The notes: a model not told the origin generated them from the sequence alone. A stretch of 64,000 nucleotides of DNA from Krasilnikoviella flava (GCF_900167525.1 NZ_FUZQ01000009.1:1-64000), one strand, 5' to 3'; shown: positions 54,551 to 63,626, numbered from the stretch's first letter. Made by a program: numbers and translations.

Positions 54551-55030
54551 ATGGACTCCTGGCTGTGGTGGGTCGGAGGCGCGCTGCTGCTCGCCGCGAT
54601 CGAGATGCTCTCGCTCGACCTGGTGCTCATCATGCTCGCGGGCGGCGCCCTCGGCGGGGCCGTCACGGCCGCCGCCGGCGGCGAGCTCTGGCTCCAGATC
54701 GTGGTCGCGTGCGTCGTGTCCGCGCTGCTGCTCTTCACGCTCCGTCCGTGGCTGTTGCGCCACCTGCGCCAGCGCATGCCGCTGGTCGAGACGAACGCGG
54801 CGGGCCAGGTCGGCCGGATGGCGGTCGTCCTGGCCGAGGTCACCGAGACCGGTGGCCGCGTCAAGCTGCAGGGCGAGGTCTGGAGCGCCCGCCTCGAGGA
54901 CGACGGCATCCCGAACTCCACCGGGCGCGTCCCGGTCGGCGCGGAGGTGCGCGTGGTGCGGATCGAAGGGGCCACCGCGGTGGTCGCGCCGGTGGCGACG
55001 ACGCACGAGCAGCCCGAGCACTCGGCCTGA
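54551..55030 (+). CDS. NfeD-like membrane protein
   Basis: A 159-aa protein with two N-terminal helices (residues ~5-60) and a C-terminal OB-fold domain (GQVGRMAVVLAEVTETGGRVKLQGEVWSARLED, VGAEVRVVRIEGATAVVAP). This is the short NfeD class, which pairs with SPFH/stomatin proteins, as here. The pair is thought to organise membrane microdomains or protein quality control. Confidence 0.93.
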   Translation: MDSWLWWVGGALLLAAIEMLSLDLVLIMLAGGALGGAVTAAAGGELWLQIVVACVVSALLLFTLRPWLLRHLRQRMPLVETNAAGQVGRMAVVLAEVTETGGRVKLQGEVWSARLEDDGIPNSTGRVPVGAEVRVVRIEGATAVVAPVATTHEQPEHSA

Positions 55031-55105
55031 CGCCCGACGGTCCGACGGCACGTCCGCCCGGGCCGATCCTGCACGACCCGCCGGGCGACCGGCGGAACCG
55101 TCCGA

Positions 55106-55132
55106 TGTCGACAGTGTCGACAGTGTCGACAG
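55106..55132 (+). repeat. Three tandem copies of TGTCGACAG
   Basis: Exact 9-bp copies at 55106-55114, 55115-55123 and 55124-55132, each containing the palindrome TGTCGACA. They end 11 bp before GTG 55144. An in-frame ATG at 55105 would translate them as (STV)2ST. Confidence 0.9.
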
Positions 55133-55143
55133 AAAGGACCGAC

Positions 55144-56337
55144 GTGTCCGATACCGAGCCCGGCACCATCGTGCTCTACGTGGTGCTCCTCATCCTGGCG
55201 ATCGTGCTGATCGTCGCGCTGGTCAAGGCCGTGCGCATCGTTCCCCAGGCGACGGCGCTGATCGTCGAGCGCCTGGGCCGCTACAACAAGACCTTCGAGC
55301 CCGGGCTGCACCTGCTGGTGCCGTTCGTCGACCGCATCCGCGCGGGCGTGGACCTGCGCGAGCAGGTCGTCTCCTTCCCGCCGCAGCCCGTGATCACGAG
55401 CGACAACCTCGTGGTGAGCATCGACACGGTCATCTACTTCCAGGTGACGGAGCCCAAGTCCGCGGTCTACGAGATCGCGAACTACATCACCGGTATCGAG
55501 CAGCTCACCGTCACCACGCTGCGCAACGTGGTCGGGTCGATGGACCTCGAGCAGACGCTGACCAGCCGTGACCAGATCAACGGTCAGCTGCGCGGCGTCC
55601 TCGACGAGGCCACCGGCCGCTGGGGCGTGCGCGTCAACCGCGTCGAGCTGAAGTCGATCGAGCCGCCAGCCTCCGTGCAGGGCGCGATGGAGCAGCAGAT
55701 GCGCGCCGAGCGCGACCGCCGCGCCACGATCCTCACGGCGGAGGGCGTCAAGCAGTCGCAGATCCTCACCGCCGAGGGTGAGAAGCAGTCCCAGATCCTG
55801 CGCGCGGAGGGCAACGCCCAGGCGGCGATCCTCACGGCCGAGGGTGAGGCCCGCGCCATCCTGCAGGTCTTCGACGCCATCCACCAGGGCGACGCGGACC
55901 CCAAGCTGCTGGCCTATCAGTACCTGCAGATGCTGCCCCAGATCGCGAACGGCACCGCCTCCAAGCTGTGGGTCGTGCCGACCGAGTTCACCGCTGCCCT
56001 CGGATCGATCGCCCAGGGCTTCGGCGGCGTGCCCGGCACGCCGGGCATCCCGACCCCGCCCTCCGGCCAGGAGGGCGCGGCCGAGCCGCGGCACCGTCCG
56101 TCGTCGTTGGGCGAGCCGGCCCTCACCGACCCGGGCGAGGCCCTCGCGGAGGCGCGCCGCCAGGCGGAGGCGGCGACCGCGGACGCGACGAGCGCGGGCA
56201 CCCGCTCGGGCGCCCCGTTCGACCCGTCGGCCGAGCGGGGCCAGCGCCCCGCCGACGGCCCGACGGCACCGCCCGCGCCCGGGGCGCAGCCGCGCACGCT
56301 GGGCGGCGAGCCGGGCGAGGACGAGCCGCGGCCGTAG
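55144..56337 (+). CDS. SPFH/stomatin-like membrane protein
   Basis: A 397-aa band-7 protein with an N-terminal helix (residues ~8-30), an SPFH domain (RIVPQATALIVERLGRYNKTFEPGL... to ~190) and a coiled-coil tail with TAEGEKQSQILRAEGNAQAAIL repeats typical of the slipin/QmcA group. The final ~110 residues are Pro/Gly/Glu-rich. GTG 55144 has GAAAGGA upstream; ATG 55105 is an alternative that includes the triple repeat. It works with NfeD encoded just before. Confidence 0.92.
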   Translation: MSDTEPGTIVLYVVLLILAIVLIVALVKAVRIVPQATALIVERLGRYNKTFEPGLHLLVPFVDRIRAGVDLREQVVSFPPQPVITSDNLVVSIDTVIYFQVTEPKSAVYEIANYITGIEQLTVTTLRNVVGSMDLEQTLTSRDQINGQLRGVLDEATGRWGVRVNRVELKSIEPPASVQGAMEQQMRAERDRRATILTAEGVKQSQILTAEGEKQSQILRAEGNAQAAILTAEGEARAILQVFDAIHQGDADPKLLAYQYLQMLPQIANGTASKLWVVPTEFTAALGSIAQGFGGVPGTPGIPTPPSGQEGAAEPRHRPSSLGEPALTDPGEALAEARRQAEAATADATSAGTRSGAPFDPSAERGQRPADGPTAPPAPGAQPRTLGGEPGEDEPRP

Positions 56338-56491
56338 TCGGTCCAGAGGTGACCGGGCACTGATCAGGCGCTGATCCGGCACATCGCAGGCGAGAGGGTC
56401 GTCATCCCCGGGATGGCGGCCCTCTCGCCGTGTCGGGAGAGGGGCGGGCTCGGCCGTGGGACACGGCGGGCCTCGGGTCGGACGAATTGCG

Positions 56492-56507
56492 GAGTGAGTG
56501 CTCACTC
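56492..56507 (+). promoter_or_regulatory. Palindromic operator of the TetR regulator
   Basis: GAGTGAG (56492-56498) and CTCACTC (56501-56507) form a perfect inverted repeat with a 2-bp centre. It ends 3 bp before the TAGGCT -10 box, so bound protein would block RNA polymerase. The motif is typical of TetR-family autoregulation. Confidence 0.75.
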
Positions 56508-56510
56508 ATT

Positions 56511-56516
56511 TAGGCT
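56511..56516 (+). promoter_or_regulatory. Candidate leaderless -10 box (TAGGCT) of the tetR-ABC operon
   Basis: TAGGCT ends 7 nt before ATG 56524. It directly follows the palindromic operator. Confidence 0.55.
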
Positions 56517-56523
56517 CGCGGTC

Positions 56524-57267
56524 ATGTCACCCGTGTCAGGCGCCCGCGCCGCACCCATGGCGCCGGACGACCGCCGCTCGGCGATCATCGACGCCGTCCT
56601 GCCGCTCGTCGGCGAGTTCGGTGTCGACGTGACGAGCCGGGAGCTCGCCGACGCCGCCGGCATCGCCGAGGGCACCCTGTTCCGGGCGTTCGGCGACAAG
56701 CTCACGCTCATCGGGGCGGTGGCGGTCGAAGGGCTGCACCGCGCCTCCGGCCCGGTCGAGACCCGTGCCGAGCTGGCGGCCATCGACCGGGAGGCACCGC
56801 TCGAGGAGCGGCTCGAGCGCGTCATCGAGCTCGGCCGCCGGCGCATGTCCGACGTCATGCGCTGGATGGGCGTGCTGCGCGCGCTGCACCACCGCACCGG
56901 GGCCCGCGACCAGGTCGAGCCCACGCACGTGCAGGACTTCCGCACGCAGCTGGCGCAGCAGCGCGAGCAGCAGCGCGAGGCGACGGTCGCGGGCCTGATC
57001 GGCGTGCTGCAGCCGGACGAGCACCGGCTGCGGGTGCCGATCGAGGTCGCGGTGGCCCTGGTCGAGGCCAGCATCGCCGGCACGCACGCGCGGGTCGACC
57101 AGCTGCTTCCCGCCCCGTCGCCCCGCGTCGTCGCCGATGCGCTCGTGCACGGTATCGCCGAGGATCAGGGAAATAAACACGTGCCCGAGGCCACGGCGCC
57201 GGAGAACACTGCGTCCGAGATTCCCCGCGGGGCGCGTCCCCGTCCCCCCCACCCCCAGGAGCCCTGA
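56524..57267 (+). CDS. TetR family transcriptional regulator
   Basis: A 247-aa repressor with an N-terminal TetR helix-turn-helix (residues ~20-65, VDVTSRELADAAGIAEGTLFRAFGDKLTLI) and a helical ligand-binding domain. It heads the operon with two ABC exporter genes and overlaps the first (TGATG), so it most likely represses the exporter and itself through the palindrome upstream. The last ~40 residues are Pro/Glu-rich. An in-frame ATG at 56557 is possible. Confidence 0.93.
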   Translation: MSPVSGARAAPMAPDDRRSAIIDAVLPLVGEFGVDVTSRELADAAGIAEGTLFRAFGDKLTLIGAVAVEGLHRASGPVETRAELAAIDREAPLEERLERVIELGRRRMSDVMRWMGVLRALHHRTGARDQVEPTHVQDFRTQLAQQREQQREATVAGLIGVLQPDEHRLRVPIEVAVALVEASIAGTHARVDQLLPAPSPRVVADALVHGIAEDQGNKHVPEATAPENTASEIPRGARPRPPHPQEP

Positions 57268-59018
57268 TGCTCGTCTCCCTGGCGCGGAGATATCTGCGCC
57301 CGTACGCCGGCGCCGTCGGCCTGCTGCTGGTGCTCCAGCTGCTCGCGACGCTCGCCTCCCTCTACCTGCCCTCCCTCAACGCCGACATCGTCGACAACGG
57401 CGTGGTCTCGGGCGACACCGCCTACATCATGCGGGTGGGCGGCTGGATGCTCGTCGTGAGCCTCGTCCAGGTCGTCTGCGCCGTCGGCGCGGTGTTCCTG
57501 GGCGCGCGTGCCGCCACCGCGCTGGGCCGCGACGTGCGTCGCGACCTGTTCGACTCCGTGCAGGGGTTCTCTGCCCGCGAGCTCGGCCAGTTCGGCGCCC
57601 CGTCGCTCATCACCCGCACGACCAACGACGTCCAGCAGGTCATGATGGTCGTGCTGATGACCTTCACCATCATGGTGATGGCGCCGATCATGCTGGTCGG
57701 CGGCGTCATCATGGCGCTGCAGGAGGACGTCGAGCTGTCCGGGCTGCTGCTCGTCGTGGTGCCCGTCCTGGGCATCGCGATGGGTCTGCTGATGTGGCGG
57801 ATGGTGCCCTACTTCAAGGCGATGCAGAAGCGGATCGACGCCATCAACGGCGTCCTGCGCGAGCAGATCACCGGCCTGCGGGTGGTGCGCGCCTTCGTTC
57901 GCGAGCGGCGCGAGCTGGAGCGCTTCGGCGCCACGAACGAGGCGCTGTACGACACCTCGCTCAACGCCGGCAAGCTCATGGCGCTGGCCTTCCCGATGGT
58001 CATGCTCATCATGAACGCGGCCAGCGTCGCCGTGCTGTGGTTCGGCGCCCAGCGCATCGACAACGGTCAAATGGAGGTGGGGGCGCTCATGGCGTTCCTC
58101 AGCTACATCATGTACATCCTCATGGCGGTCATGATGTCGACGATGATGGTGATGATGGTGCCGCGCGCCTCCGTCGCGGCGGGCCGCATCACCGAGGTGC
58201 TCGAGACCGAGACCTCGGTCACCGAGCCGGCCGCGCCGGTGTCCCTCACCTCCCTGGCGGACGGCGAGGGCCCGCGTGGGGAGCTGACGTTCGAGGGCGT
58301 CGAGTTCCGGTACCCGGGCGCGGACGAGGCCGTGCTCCACGACCTGACGTTCACCGCCTCGCCCGGCCGGGTGACGGCGATCATCGGTTCCACCGGCGCC
58401 GGCAAGACGACGCTGCTCAATCTCGTGCCGCGGCTCTTCGACGTCACCGGCGGCCGCGTGCTGCTGGACGGCGTGGACGTGCGGGACCTGTCGACGGCGG
58501 ACCTCGGGTCCCAGCTCGGCCTGGTGCCGCAGAAGGCGTTCCTGTTCAGCGGCACCGTCGCGGACAACCTGCGCTACGGCAAGGGCGACGCCACCGAGGA
58601 CGAGATGTGGCAGGCCCTGGAGATCGCGCAGGCGCGCGACTTCGTCGAGGCGCTCCCCGAGGGGCTCGAGGCGCCCGTCGCGCAGGGCGGCGCCACGTTC
58701 TCCGGCGGCCAGCGGCAGCGGCTGGCCATCGCGCGCGCCGTCGTGCGCCGGCCGCGGGTGTACCTGTTCGACGACTCGTTCTCTGCGCTCGACTACAGCA
58801 CCGACGCGCGGCTCCGCGCCGCGCTGCGGCCCCGCACGCAGGACGCGACCGTCCTCGTCGTCGCCCAGCGGGTGGCGACCATCCGTGACGCGGACCAGAT
58901 CCTCGTGCTCGACCACGGGCGCATCGTCGGGCGCGGCACGCATGCCGGGCTGCTCGCGGACAACGAGACCTACCAGGAGATCGTCTCCTCCCAGATGTCC
59001 CTCGAGGAGGCGGCATGA
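57267..59018 (+). CDS. ABC exporter half-transporter with degenerate ATPase site
   Basis: A 583-aa protein with six N-terminal helices (ABC type I exporter fold) and a C-terminal ATPase. Walker A is GSTGAGKTTLL and the signature is FSGGQRQRL, but Walker B reads VYLFDDSFSALD (Asp for the catalytic Glu) and the switch is VVAQRVATI (Gln for His). Such changes are typical of the degenerate subunit of heterodimeric exporters (TM287/288, BmrCD type). Its partner is the next gene, which it overlaps (ATGA). Confidence 0.95.
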   Translation: MLVSLARRYLRPYAGAVGLLLVLQLLATLASLYLPSLNADIVDNGVVSGDTAYIMRVGGWMLVVSLVQVVCAVGAVFLGARAATALGRDVRRDLFDSVQGFSARELGQFGAPSLITRTTNDVQQVMMVVLMTFTIMVMAPIMLVGGVIMALQEDVELSGLLLVVVPVLGIAMGLLMWRMVPYFKAMQKRIDAINGVLREQITGLRVVRAFVRERRELERFGATNEALYDTSLNAGKLMALAFPMVMLIMNAASVAVLWFGAQRIDNGQMEVGALMAFLSYIMYILMAVMMSTMMVMMVPRASVAAGRITEVLETETSVTEPAAPVSLTSLADGEGPRGELTFEGVEFRYPGADEAVLHDLTFTASPGRVTAIIGSTGAGKTTLLNLVPRLFDVTGGRVLLDGVDVRDLSTADLGSQLGLVPQKAFLFSGTVADNLRYGKGDATEDEMWQALEIAQARDFVEALPEGLEAPVAQGGATFSGGQRQRLAIARAVVRRPRVYLFDDSFSALDYSTDARLRAALRPRTQDATVLVVAQRVATIRDADQILVLDHGRIVGRGTHAGLLADNETYQEIVSSQMSLEEAA

Positions 59019-61027
59019 GCACCGAACGGAAGGCCCCGACGGCGGGCGCACGACCTGGCGGTCCCCGAGGCGGCGGTCCTATGGGCGGCATGGGCGGCGC
59101 CCCCGGCGCCAAGCCGATGAACTTCAAGGGTTCGCTCGTCCGGTTCGCAGGGGTCATGCGACCCGAGCGGGCGCGTGTCGTCCTGCTCACCCTGTGCGGC
59201 ATCGTGTCCGTGGCACTCACCGTCGTCGGCCCCAAGATTCTCGGCGACGCGACCAACGTCATCTTCGCCGGGGCCGTCGGGGGCGCGCTCCCCGAGGGGG
59301 CCACCGTGGACCAGGTGGTCGCGGGGCTCCGCGAGTCGGGCAACGACACCCAGGCCGACCTGCTGGCGTCCATGCCCGGCCTCGTGCCCGGGCAGGGCGT
59401 CGACTTCGAGCGGCTCGCGCAGATCCTGATGTGGGTGCTCGTCATCTACCTGGGCGCGTTCCTCTTCGGGTGGCTGCAGGCGCGGATCATGACGATCGCG
59501 GTGCAGAACACGATGCGGCGCCTGCGCGACGACGTCGAGGCCAAGCTGCACCGCATCCCCCTGAGCTACGTGGACAAGCAGGCCAAGGGCGAGATCCTCT
59601 CGCGCGTCACCAACGACATCGACAACGTGGCGCAGACGACGACGCAGACGCTCGCGCAGCTCGTGACCTCCGTGCTCACGGTGATCGGTGTGCTCGGGAT
59701 GATGTTCTGGATCTCGTGGGTGCTGGCGCTCGTCGCGCTGGTGACGGTGCCGCTGTCCGTGGTCCTCACCATGCAGATCGCGAAGCGGTCGCAGCCCCAG
59801 TTCGTGGCGCAGTGGGCGGCCACGGGCCGGCTCAACGCGCACGTCGAGGAGATGTTCACCGGGCACTCCCTGGTGAAGGTCTACGGGCGCCAGGAGGCGG
59901 CCGCCGCGACGTTCGGCACGGAGAACGAGGCGCTGTACGACGCGTCCCGCAAGTCGCAGTTCATCTCCGGCACGATGCAGCCGTCGATGGGCTTCCTCGC
60001 GAACCTCAACTACGTGATCGTGGCCGTGATCGGCGGCCTGCGCGTGGCGTCCGGCCAGCTCTCGCTGGGCGACGTGCAGGCGTTCATCCAGTACTCGCGG
60101 CAGTTCACGCAGCCGCTCACGCAGATCGCGTCGATGATGAACCTGCTGCAGTCGGGCGTCGCGTCGGCCGAGCGGGTGTTCGAGCTGCTCGACGCCCCGG
60201 AGCAGGACCCGGACCCGGCGGACCCCCGCCGGCTGGGGCACGTGCAGGGTCGGGTCGCGTTCGAGGACGTCTCGTTCTCCTACGAGCCAGAGACGCCGCT
60301 CATCGAGCACCTCGACCTCGTCGCGGAGCCCGGCCAGACGATCGCGATCGTCGGGCCGACGGGCGCCGGCAAGACGACGCTGGTCAACCTGCTGATGCGG
60401 TTCTACGAGGTCAGCTCGGGCCGGATCACGTTGGACGGCGTCGACACCCGGGAGATGACGCGGGACGACCTGCGCTCGCGGATCGGCATGGTGCTGCAGG
60501 ACACGTGGCTGTTCAAGGGCACCATCGAGGAGAACCTGCGGTACGGGGTCCGCGACGACGCCACGGTGGGCGAGGAGGATTTCCTCGCCGCCACGGAGGC
60601 CACCCACGTGGACCCGTTCGTGCGCACGCTGCCCGACGGGTACGCCACCGTGCTGGACGACGAGGCGACGGCGCTGTCCGCGGGCGAGAAGCAGCTGCTG
60701 ACCATCGCCCGCGCGTTCCTCGCCGACCCGGAGATCCTCGTGCTCGACGAGGCGACGAGCTCGGTGGACACGCGCACCGAGGTGCTGGTGCAGCAGGCGA
60801 TGAACGCGCTGCGGGCGAACCGCACGTCGTTCGTCATCGCGCACCGGCTGTCCACGATCCGTGACGCCGACGCCATCGTCGTCATGGAGCACGGGCAGAT
60901 CGTGGAGCAGGGGGACCACGACACACTGCTCGCCGCGGGCGGGGCGTACGCGCGGCTGTACGAGTCGCAGTTCAGCGCCCCCGTCGTGGACGAGGCGGAC
61001 GCGGTGGCCGGGCCCGCCGGGGTCTGA
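59015..61027 (+). CDS. ABC exporter half-transporter with canonical Walker B and H-loop
   Basis: A 670-aa partner subunit. A Gly/Pro/Met-rich N-terminus (~40 residues) precedes six helices. The ATPase has GPTGAGKTTL, Walker B ILVLDEATSSVD with catalytic Glu, and VIAHRLSTI with the switch His, but its signature is LSAGEKQLL instead of LSGGQ. Together with the first subunit it forms one competent site (this Walker region plus LSGGQ-type FSGGQ of the partner) and one degenerate site. An insertion of ~45 residues follows the first helix. Multidrug or lipid export is the family role. Confidence 0.95.
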   Translation: MSTERKAPTAGARPGGPRGGGPMGGMGGAPGAKPMNFKGSLVRFAGVMRPERARVVLLTLCGIVSVALTVVGPKILGDATNVIFAGAVGGALPEGATVDQVVAGLRESGNDTQADLLASMPGLVPGQGVDFERLAQILMWVLVIYLGAFLFGWLQARIMTIAVQNTMRRLRDDVEAKLHRIPLSYVDKQAKGEILSRVTNDIDNVAQTTTQTLAQLVTSVLTVIGVLGMMFWISWVLALVALVTVPLSVVLTMQIAKRSQPQFVAQWAATGRLNAHVEEMFTGHSLVKVYGRQEAAAATFGTENEALYDASRKSQFISGTMQPSMGFLANLNYVIVAVIGGLRVASGQLSLGDVQAFIQYSRQFTQPLTQIASMMNLLQSGVASAERVFELLDAPEQDPDPADPRRLGHVQGRVAFEDVSFSYEPETPLIEHLDLVAEPGQTIAIVGPTGAGKTTLVNLLMRFYEVSSGRITLDGVDTREMTRDDLRSRIGMVLQDTWLFKGTIEENLRYGVRDDATVGEEDFLAATEATHVDPFVRTLPDGYATVLDDEATALSAGEKQLLTIARAFLADPEILVLDEATSSVDTRTEVLVQQAMNALRANRTSFVIAHRLSTIRDADAIVVMEHGQIVEQGDHDTLLAAGGAYARLYESQFSAPVVDEADAVAGPAGV

Positions 61028-61046
61028 CCCTGCACCCGGTGCAGGG
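61028..61046. terminator. Hairpin after the ABC exporter operon
   Basis: CCCTGCAC (61028-61035) pairs with GTGCAGGG (61039-61046) around ccg, starting at the base after the stop. A second, weaker ggggg/ccccc stem follows. It can also stop the convergent GNAT transcript. Confidence 0.65.
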
Positions 61047-61088
61047 GGCGTCGTCCCCCGGCCGCACGTGCCGCCCTGGAGACCCAGG

Positions 61089-61628
61089 TCAGGGCAGCAC
61101 GAGCAGCCGGGCGGGCGGCGCCCCTTCGCGCTGCCAGTCGAACCGGGCCTCGCCGACCACGCGCCACCCGCGGTGCAGGTACACGGCGTGCGCCACGCCG
61201 TCGCGGTCGTCGACGTCGAGCACGGGGGTGCGGCCCCGGGTGTGCGCGTGCGCCACGGCGACGTCGAGCAGCGCGCCGCCGACCCCGCGCCCTTGCGCCT
61301 CCGGCCCGACGAAGAGGACGGACACGCAGCTCAGCTCGTGGACCGGCCGTCCCGCCCCGGCCGACCAGATCGCGCCGAACCGGTCGTCCGGCACGGCGGT
61401 GACGCTCACGTGCCCGACGACCGCCCCGTCGATCTCCGCGACCCACGCGCGCTCCTCGTCGGGGCGGACCACGAACTCCTCGACCGGGAACGGCAGCGGC
61501 CACCGGTGCGGGTAGCCCGACGCCGGTTGCTGGGCGGCGAGCACCTCGGCGAGGGCGGGCAGGTCGGCGCTCGTGCGGTCGCGGACGACGACGGCGGAGG
61601 CCGGGCGAGGGGTCGCGTCGGAGGTCAC
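61089..61628 (-). CDS. GNAT family N-acetyltransferase
   Basis: A 179-aa acetyltransferase. The acetyl-CoA loop is VGPEAQGRGVGGALLDVAV (Q/R-x-x-G-x-G/A), preceded by AWVAEIDGAVVGHVSV and followed by YLHRGWRVVGEARF. The acceptor is unknown. GTG 61628 is used; a CAGGAT sequence 6 nt upstream may be a weak -10. It stands alone, convergent with the exporter operon. Confidence 0.88.
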   Translation of the reverse strand: MTSDATPRPASAVVVRDRTSADLPALAEVLAAQQPASGYPHRWPLPFPVEEFVVRPDEERAWVAEIDGAVVGHVSVTAVPDDRFGAIWSAGAGRPVHELSCVSVLFVGPEAQGRGVGGALLDVAVAHAHTRGRTPVLDVDDRDGVAHAVYLHRGWRVVGEARFDWQREGAPPARLLVLP

Positions 61629-61759
61629 CCCGCGATCCTGGCACGGCGCCCCGACACGCTCGCCGACGAGCCGCGCGCTGGACGATCCGTGCATCTGGTG
61701 GGGCGTGCGCACGCGGCCCGGACGCCCCGGCGAGGGGCGCCCGGGCCGTCCTGGGGACG

Positions 61760-62428
61760 TCAGGCCGAGACGCTGAGCGTGGCGCCGACGGCCGCGGGGT
61801 CGGCGAGCGAGGCCGCGTGCACCTGTGCGAGCTGGGCGCGGGAGACCTTGAGCCCGCGCCGGGTGTCGTCGGTCGTGACGTGCGCGGGCTCCCCGGTCAC
61901 GGCGTCGTCGGTGAGCGAGACGGGCCGCACGAGCGTCCAGTCGAGCCCGCTCGCGCGCACCACCGCCTCCTGGCGTCCCGAGTCCGTGAACTGGCGGCCG
62001 ATGACGAAGCGGAAGACCAGCTTCCAGGTGAGGTCCAGGTGCGCCCAGGAGTCGCCGAGACCGTACGTGCTCTGCACGACGAGCCGGCGTGCGCCGGTCT
62101 CTCGCATCGCCCGCACGACGTTCGCGGTGCCGCGCGAGCGCACGTCCGGCGCGGTGCTCGATCGGCGCAGCCACTGCACGGTGAGCGGGTTGTCCGAGAT
62201 GCCGAGCGTGACGACGACGGCGTCCTGCCCCGCGACGGCCTTGGCCACCGCCTCGGGGTCGAGGGCGTCGCCGTCGACGGGCCGCAGGCTCCCCGGCCCG
62301 GGGACCGGCGCGGCGAACGCGGTGCTCGCCGTCCGGCCGAACGCGGTCACGCGGTGTCCCGCGGCCACGAGCTCGCGGGTGATGGCGAGGCCGCTGCCCC
62401 GCGTCGCTCCGACCACCAGCACGTCCAT
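61760..62428 (-). CDS. NAD(P)H-binding SDR-type protein
   Basis: A 222-aa atypical short-chain dehydrogenase. The nucleotide loop is VLVVGATRGSGLAITREL, DAVVVTLG follows, and VVQSTYGLGDSW lies at the usual Ser position but lacks a clear YxxxK. This places it in the NAD(P)-binding (NmrA/flavin-reductase-like) group rather than the classical SDRs. ATG 62428 has GAGGAGGA upstream. It is divergent from an AraC regulator, its likely controller. Confidence 0.88.
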   Translation of the reverse strand: MDVLVVGATRGSGLAITRELVAAGHRVTAFGRTASTAFAAPVPGPGSLRPVDGDALDPEAVAKAVAGQDAVVVTLGISDNPLTVQWLRRSSTAPDVRSRGTANVVRAMRETGARRLVVQSTYGLGDSWAHLDLTWKLVFRFVIGRQFTDSGRQEAVVRASGLDWTLVRPVSLTDDAVTGEPAHVTTDDTRRGLKVSRAQLAQVHAASLADPAAVGATLSVSA

Positions 62429-62479
62429 GGGAATCCTCCTCGTCCTGCCGGGTCCCGTGCGGCCCCGGCCTCTGGCTCC

Positions 62480-62544
62480 AGACTTCCGCCGACGAGCCGG
62501 ACGAACCATGTGGTGACATCCGAAAGTCTTGACCGTTCGTCCGG
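62480..62544. promoter_or_regulatory. Divergent SDR/AraC promoter region with inverted repeats
   Basis: A perfect 10-bp inverted repeat, CCGGACGAAC (62497-62506) and GTTCGTCCGG (62535-62544), and a second pair AGACTTCCG (62480-62488) / CGAAAGTCT (62521-62529, 8 of 9) lie between the two genes. They are candidate binding sites for the AraC regulator. Confidence 0.5.
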
Positions 62545-62564
62545 AGCGGCCGGAGGATGGCGGG

Positions 62565-63587
62565 ATGACCGACGCTCCGCCGCTGCTCCCGGTCCCCGGT
62601 GCCGGGAGGCCGCAGGAGGATCCCTGGGCCGACGTGCTCGGCACCCTGGAGATGGACGCCGTCTTCTGCTCCACGGGCCGGCTCTCCGAGCCGTGGGGCA
62701 TCGCGATGCCCGCGCTGCCGGGCATCCTGATGTTCCACCTGCTGCTCGACGGTCGCGCCGTCGTCGACGTCGAGGGCCAGCGGCACGACCTCGGCCCCGG
62801 CGACCTCGTGCTGGTGCCGCACGGCGCCGGGCACGCCGTCACCGGTGCCGCCGACGACCCCGCGACCGGGCTGTGGGACGTCGACCGCACGGTGGTCGCG
62901 GACCGGTACGAGCAGCTGCGGATCGACGGCGGCGGGCGGCCGGCGACCCTCGTGTGCGGGGCGGTCGGGTTCACCGACCCCGGCGTCGGCCGACTGCTGG
63001 CGAGCCTACCGCCGGTGCTGCGGGCGCCGGGGGCCGAGGACGAGCCCGGCGCGGGGGGCGACGGGCCGGACGGCGACTGGCTGCGCGCCGTCGTCGCCGC
63101 CATCGACCACGAGGTGCGCCACCCGCGGCCCGGCACCGACGTCGTCACGGCCAGGCTGGCCGACGTGCTCCTGGTGCACGTGGTACGCGGCTGGCTGGAG
63201 GCCGAGGAACCCGCGTCGGGCTGGGTCGCCGCCCTGCGCGACCCGGCGCTCGGCCCCGTGCTGCGCGCCGTGCACGCGGCGCCGCAGGACCCGTGGACGC
63301 TGGAGTCGCTCGCCGCCGTCGCGCGCCTGTCCCGGACCGTGTTCGCCGCACGGTTCGCACGCACCGTGGGGGAGCCGCCCATGGCCTACGTCGCCGGGTG
63401 CCGGATGGACGCCGCCGCGCGGCTGCTGCGCGACCCGGACGTGAGTGTCGAACGCGTGGCCCGGCAGGTCGGCTACGACTCCGTGCCGGGGTTCCATCGC
63501 GCGTTCGTGCGCAGGCACGGTGCGACGCCGGGGGCATGGCGCGCGACCGGCCCGGCGCGCACCCTGGCGGAAGTGCTCGAGCGCTGA
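62565..63587 (+). CDS. AraC family transcriptional regulator with cupin sensor
   Basis: A 340-aa regulator. Residues ~20-120 form a cupin-like sensor (LMFHLLLDGRAVVDVEGQRHDLGPGDLVLVPHGAGH) and the last ~100 an AraC DNA-binding domain with two helix-turn-helix units (WTLESLAAVARLSRTVFAARF and VERVARQVGYDSVPGFHRAFVRRHG). This resembles cupin_6-AraC proteins that control adjacent oxidoreductases. ATG 62565 has CGGAGGA upstream. Confidence 0.93.
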   Translation: MTDAPPLLPVPGAGRPQEDPWADVLGTLEMDAVFCSTGRLSEPWGIAMPALPGILMFHLLLDGRAVVDVEGQRHDLGPGDLVLVPHGAGHAVTGAADDPATGLWDVDRTVVADRYEQLRIDGGGRPATLVCGAVGFTDPGVGRLLASLPPVLRAPGAEDEPGAGGDGPDGDWLRAVVAAIDHEVRHPRPGTDVVTARLADVLLVHVVRGWLEAEEPASGWVAALRDPALGPVLRAVHAAPQDPWTLESLAAVARLSRTVFAARFARTVGEPPMAYVAGCRMDAAARLLRDPDVSVERVARQVGYDSVPGFHRAFVRRHGATPGAWRATGPARTLAEVLER

Positions 63588-63626
63588 GGTGCCCGGGCAG
63601 GAGGAGGGGCGGGGGAGAATGCCCCG

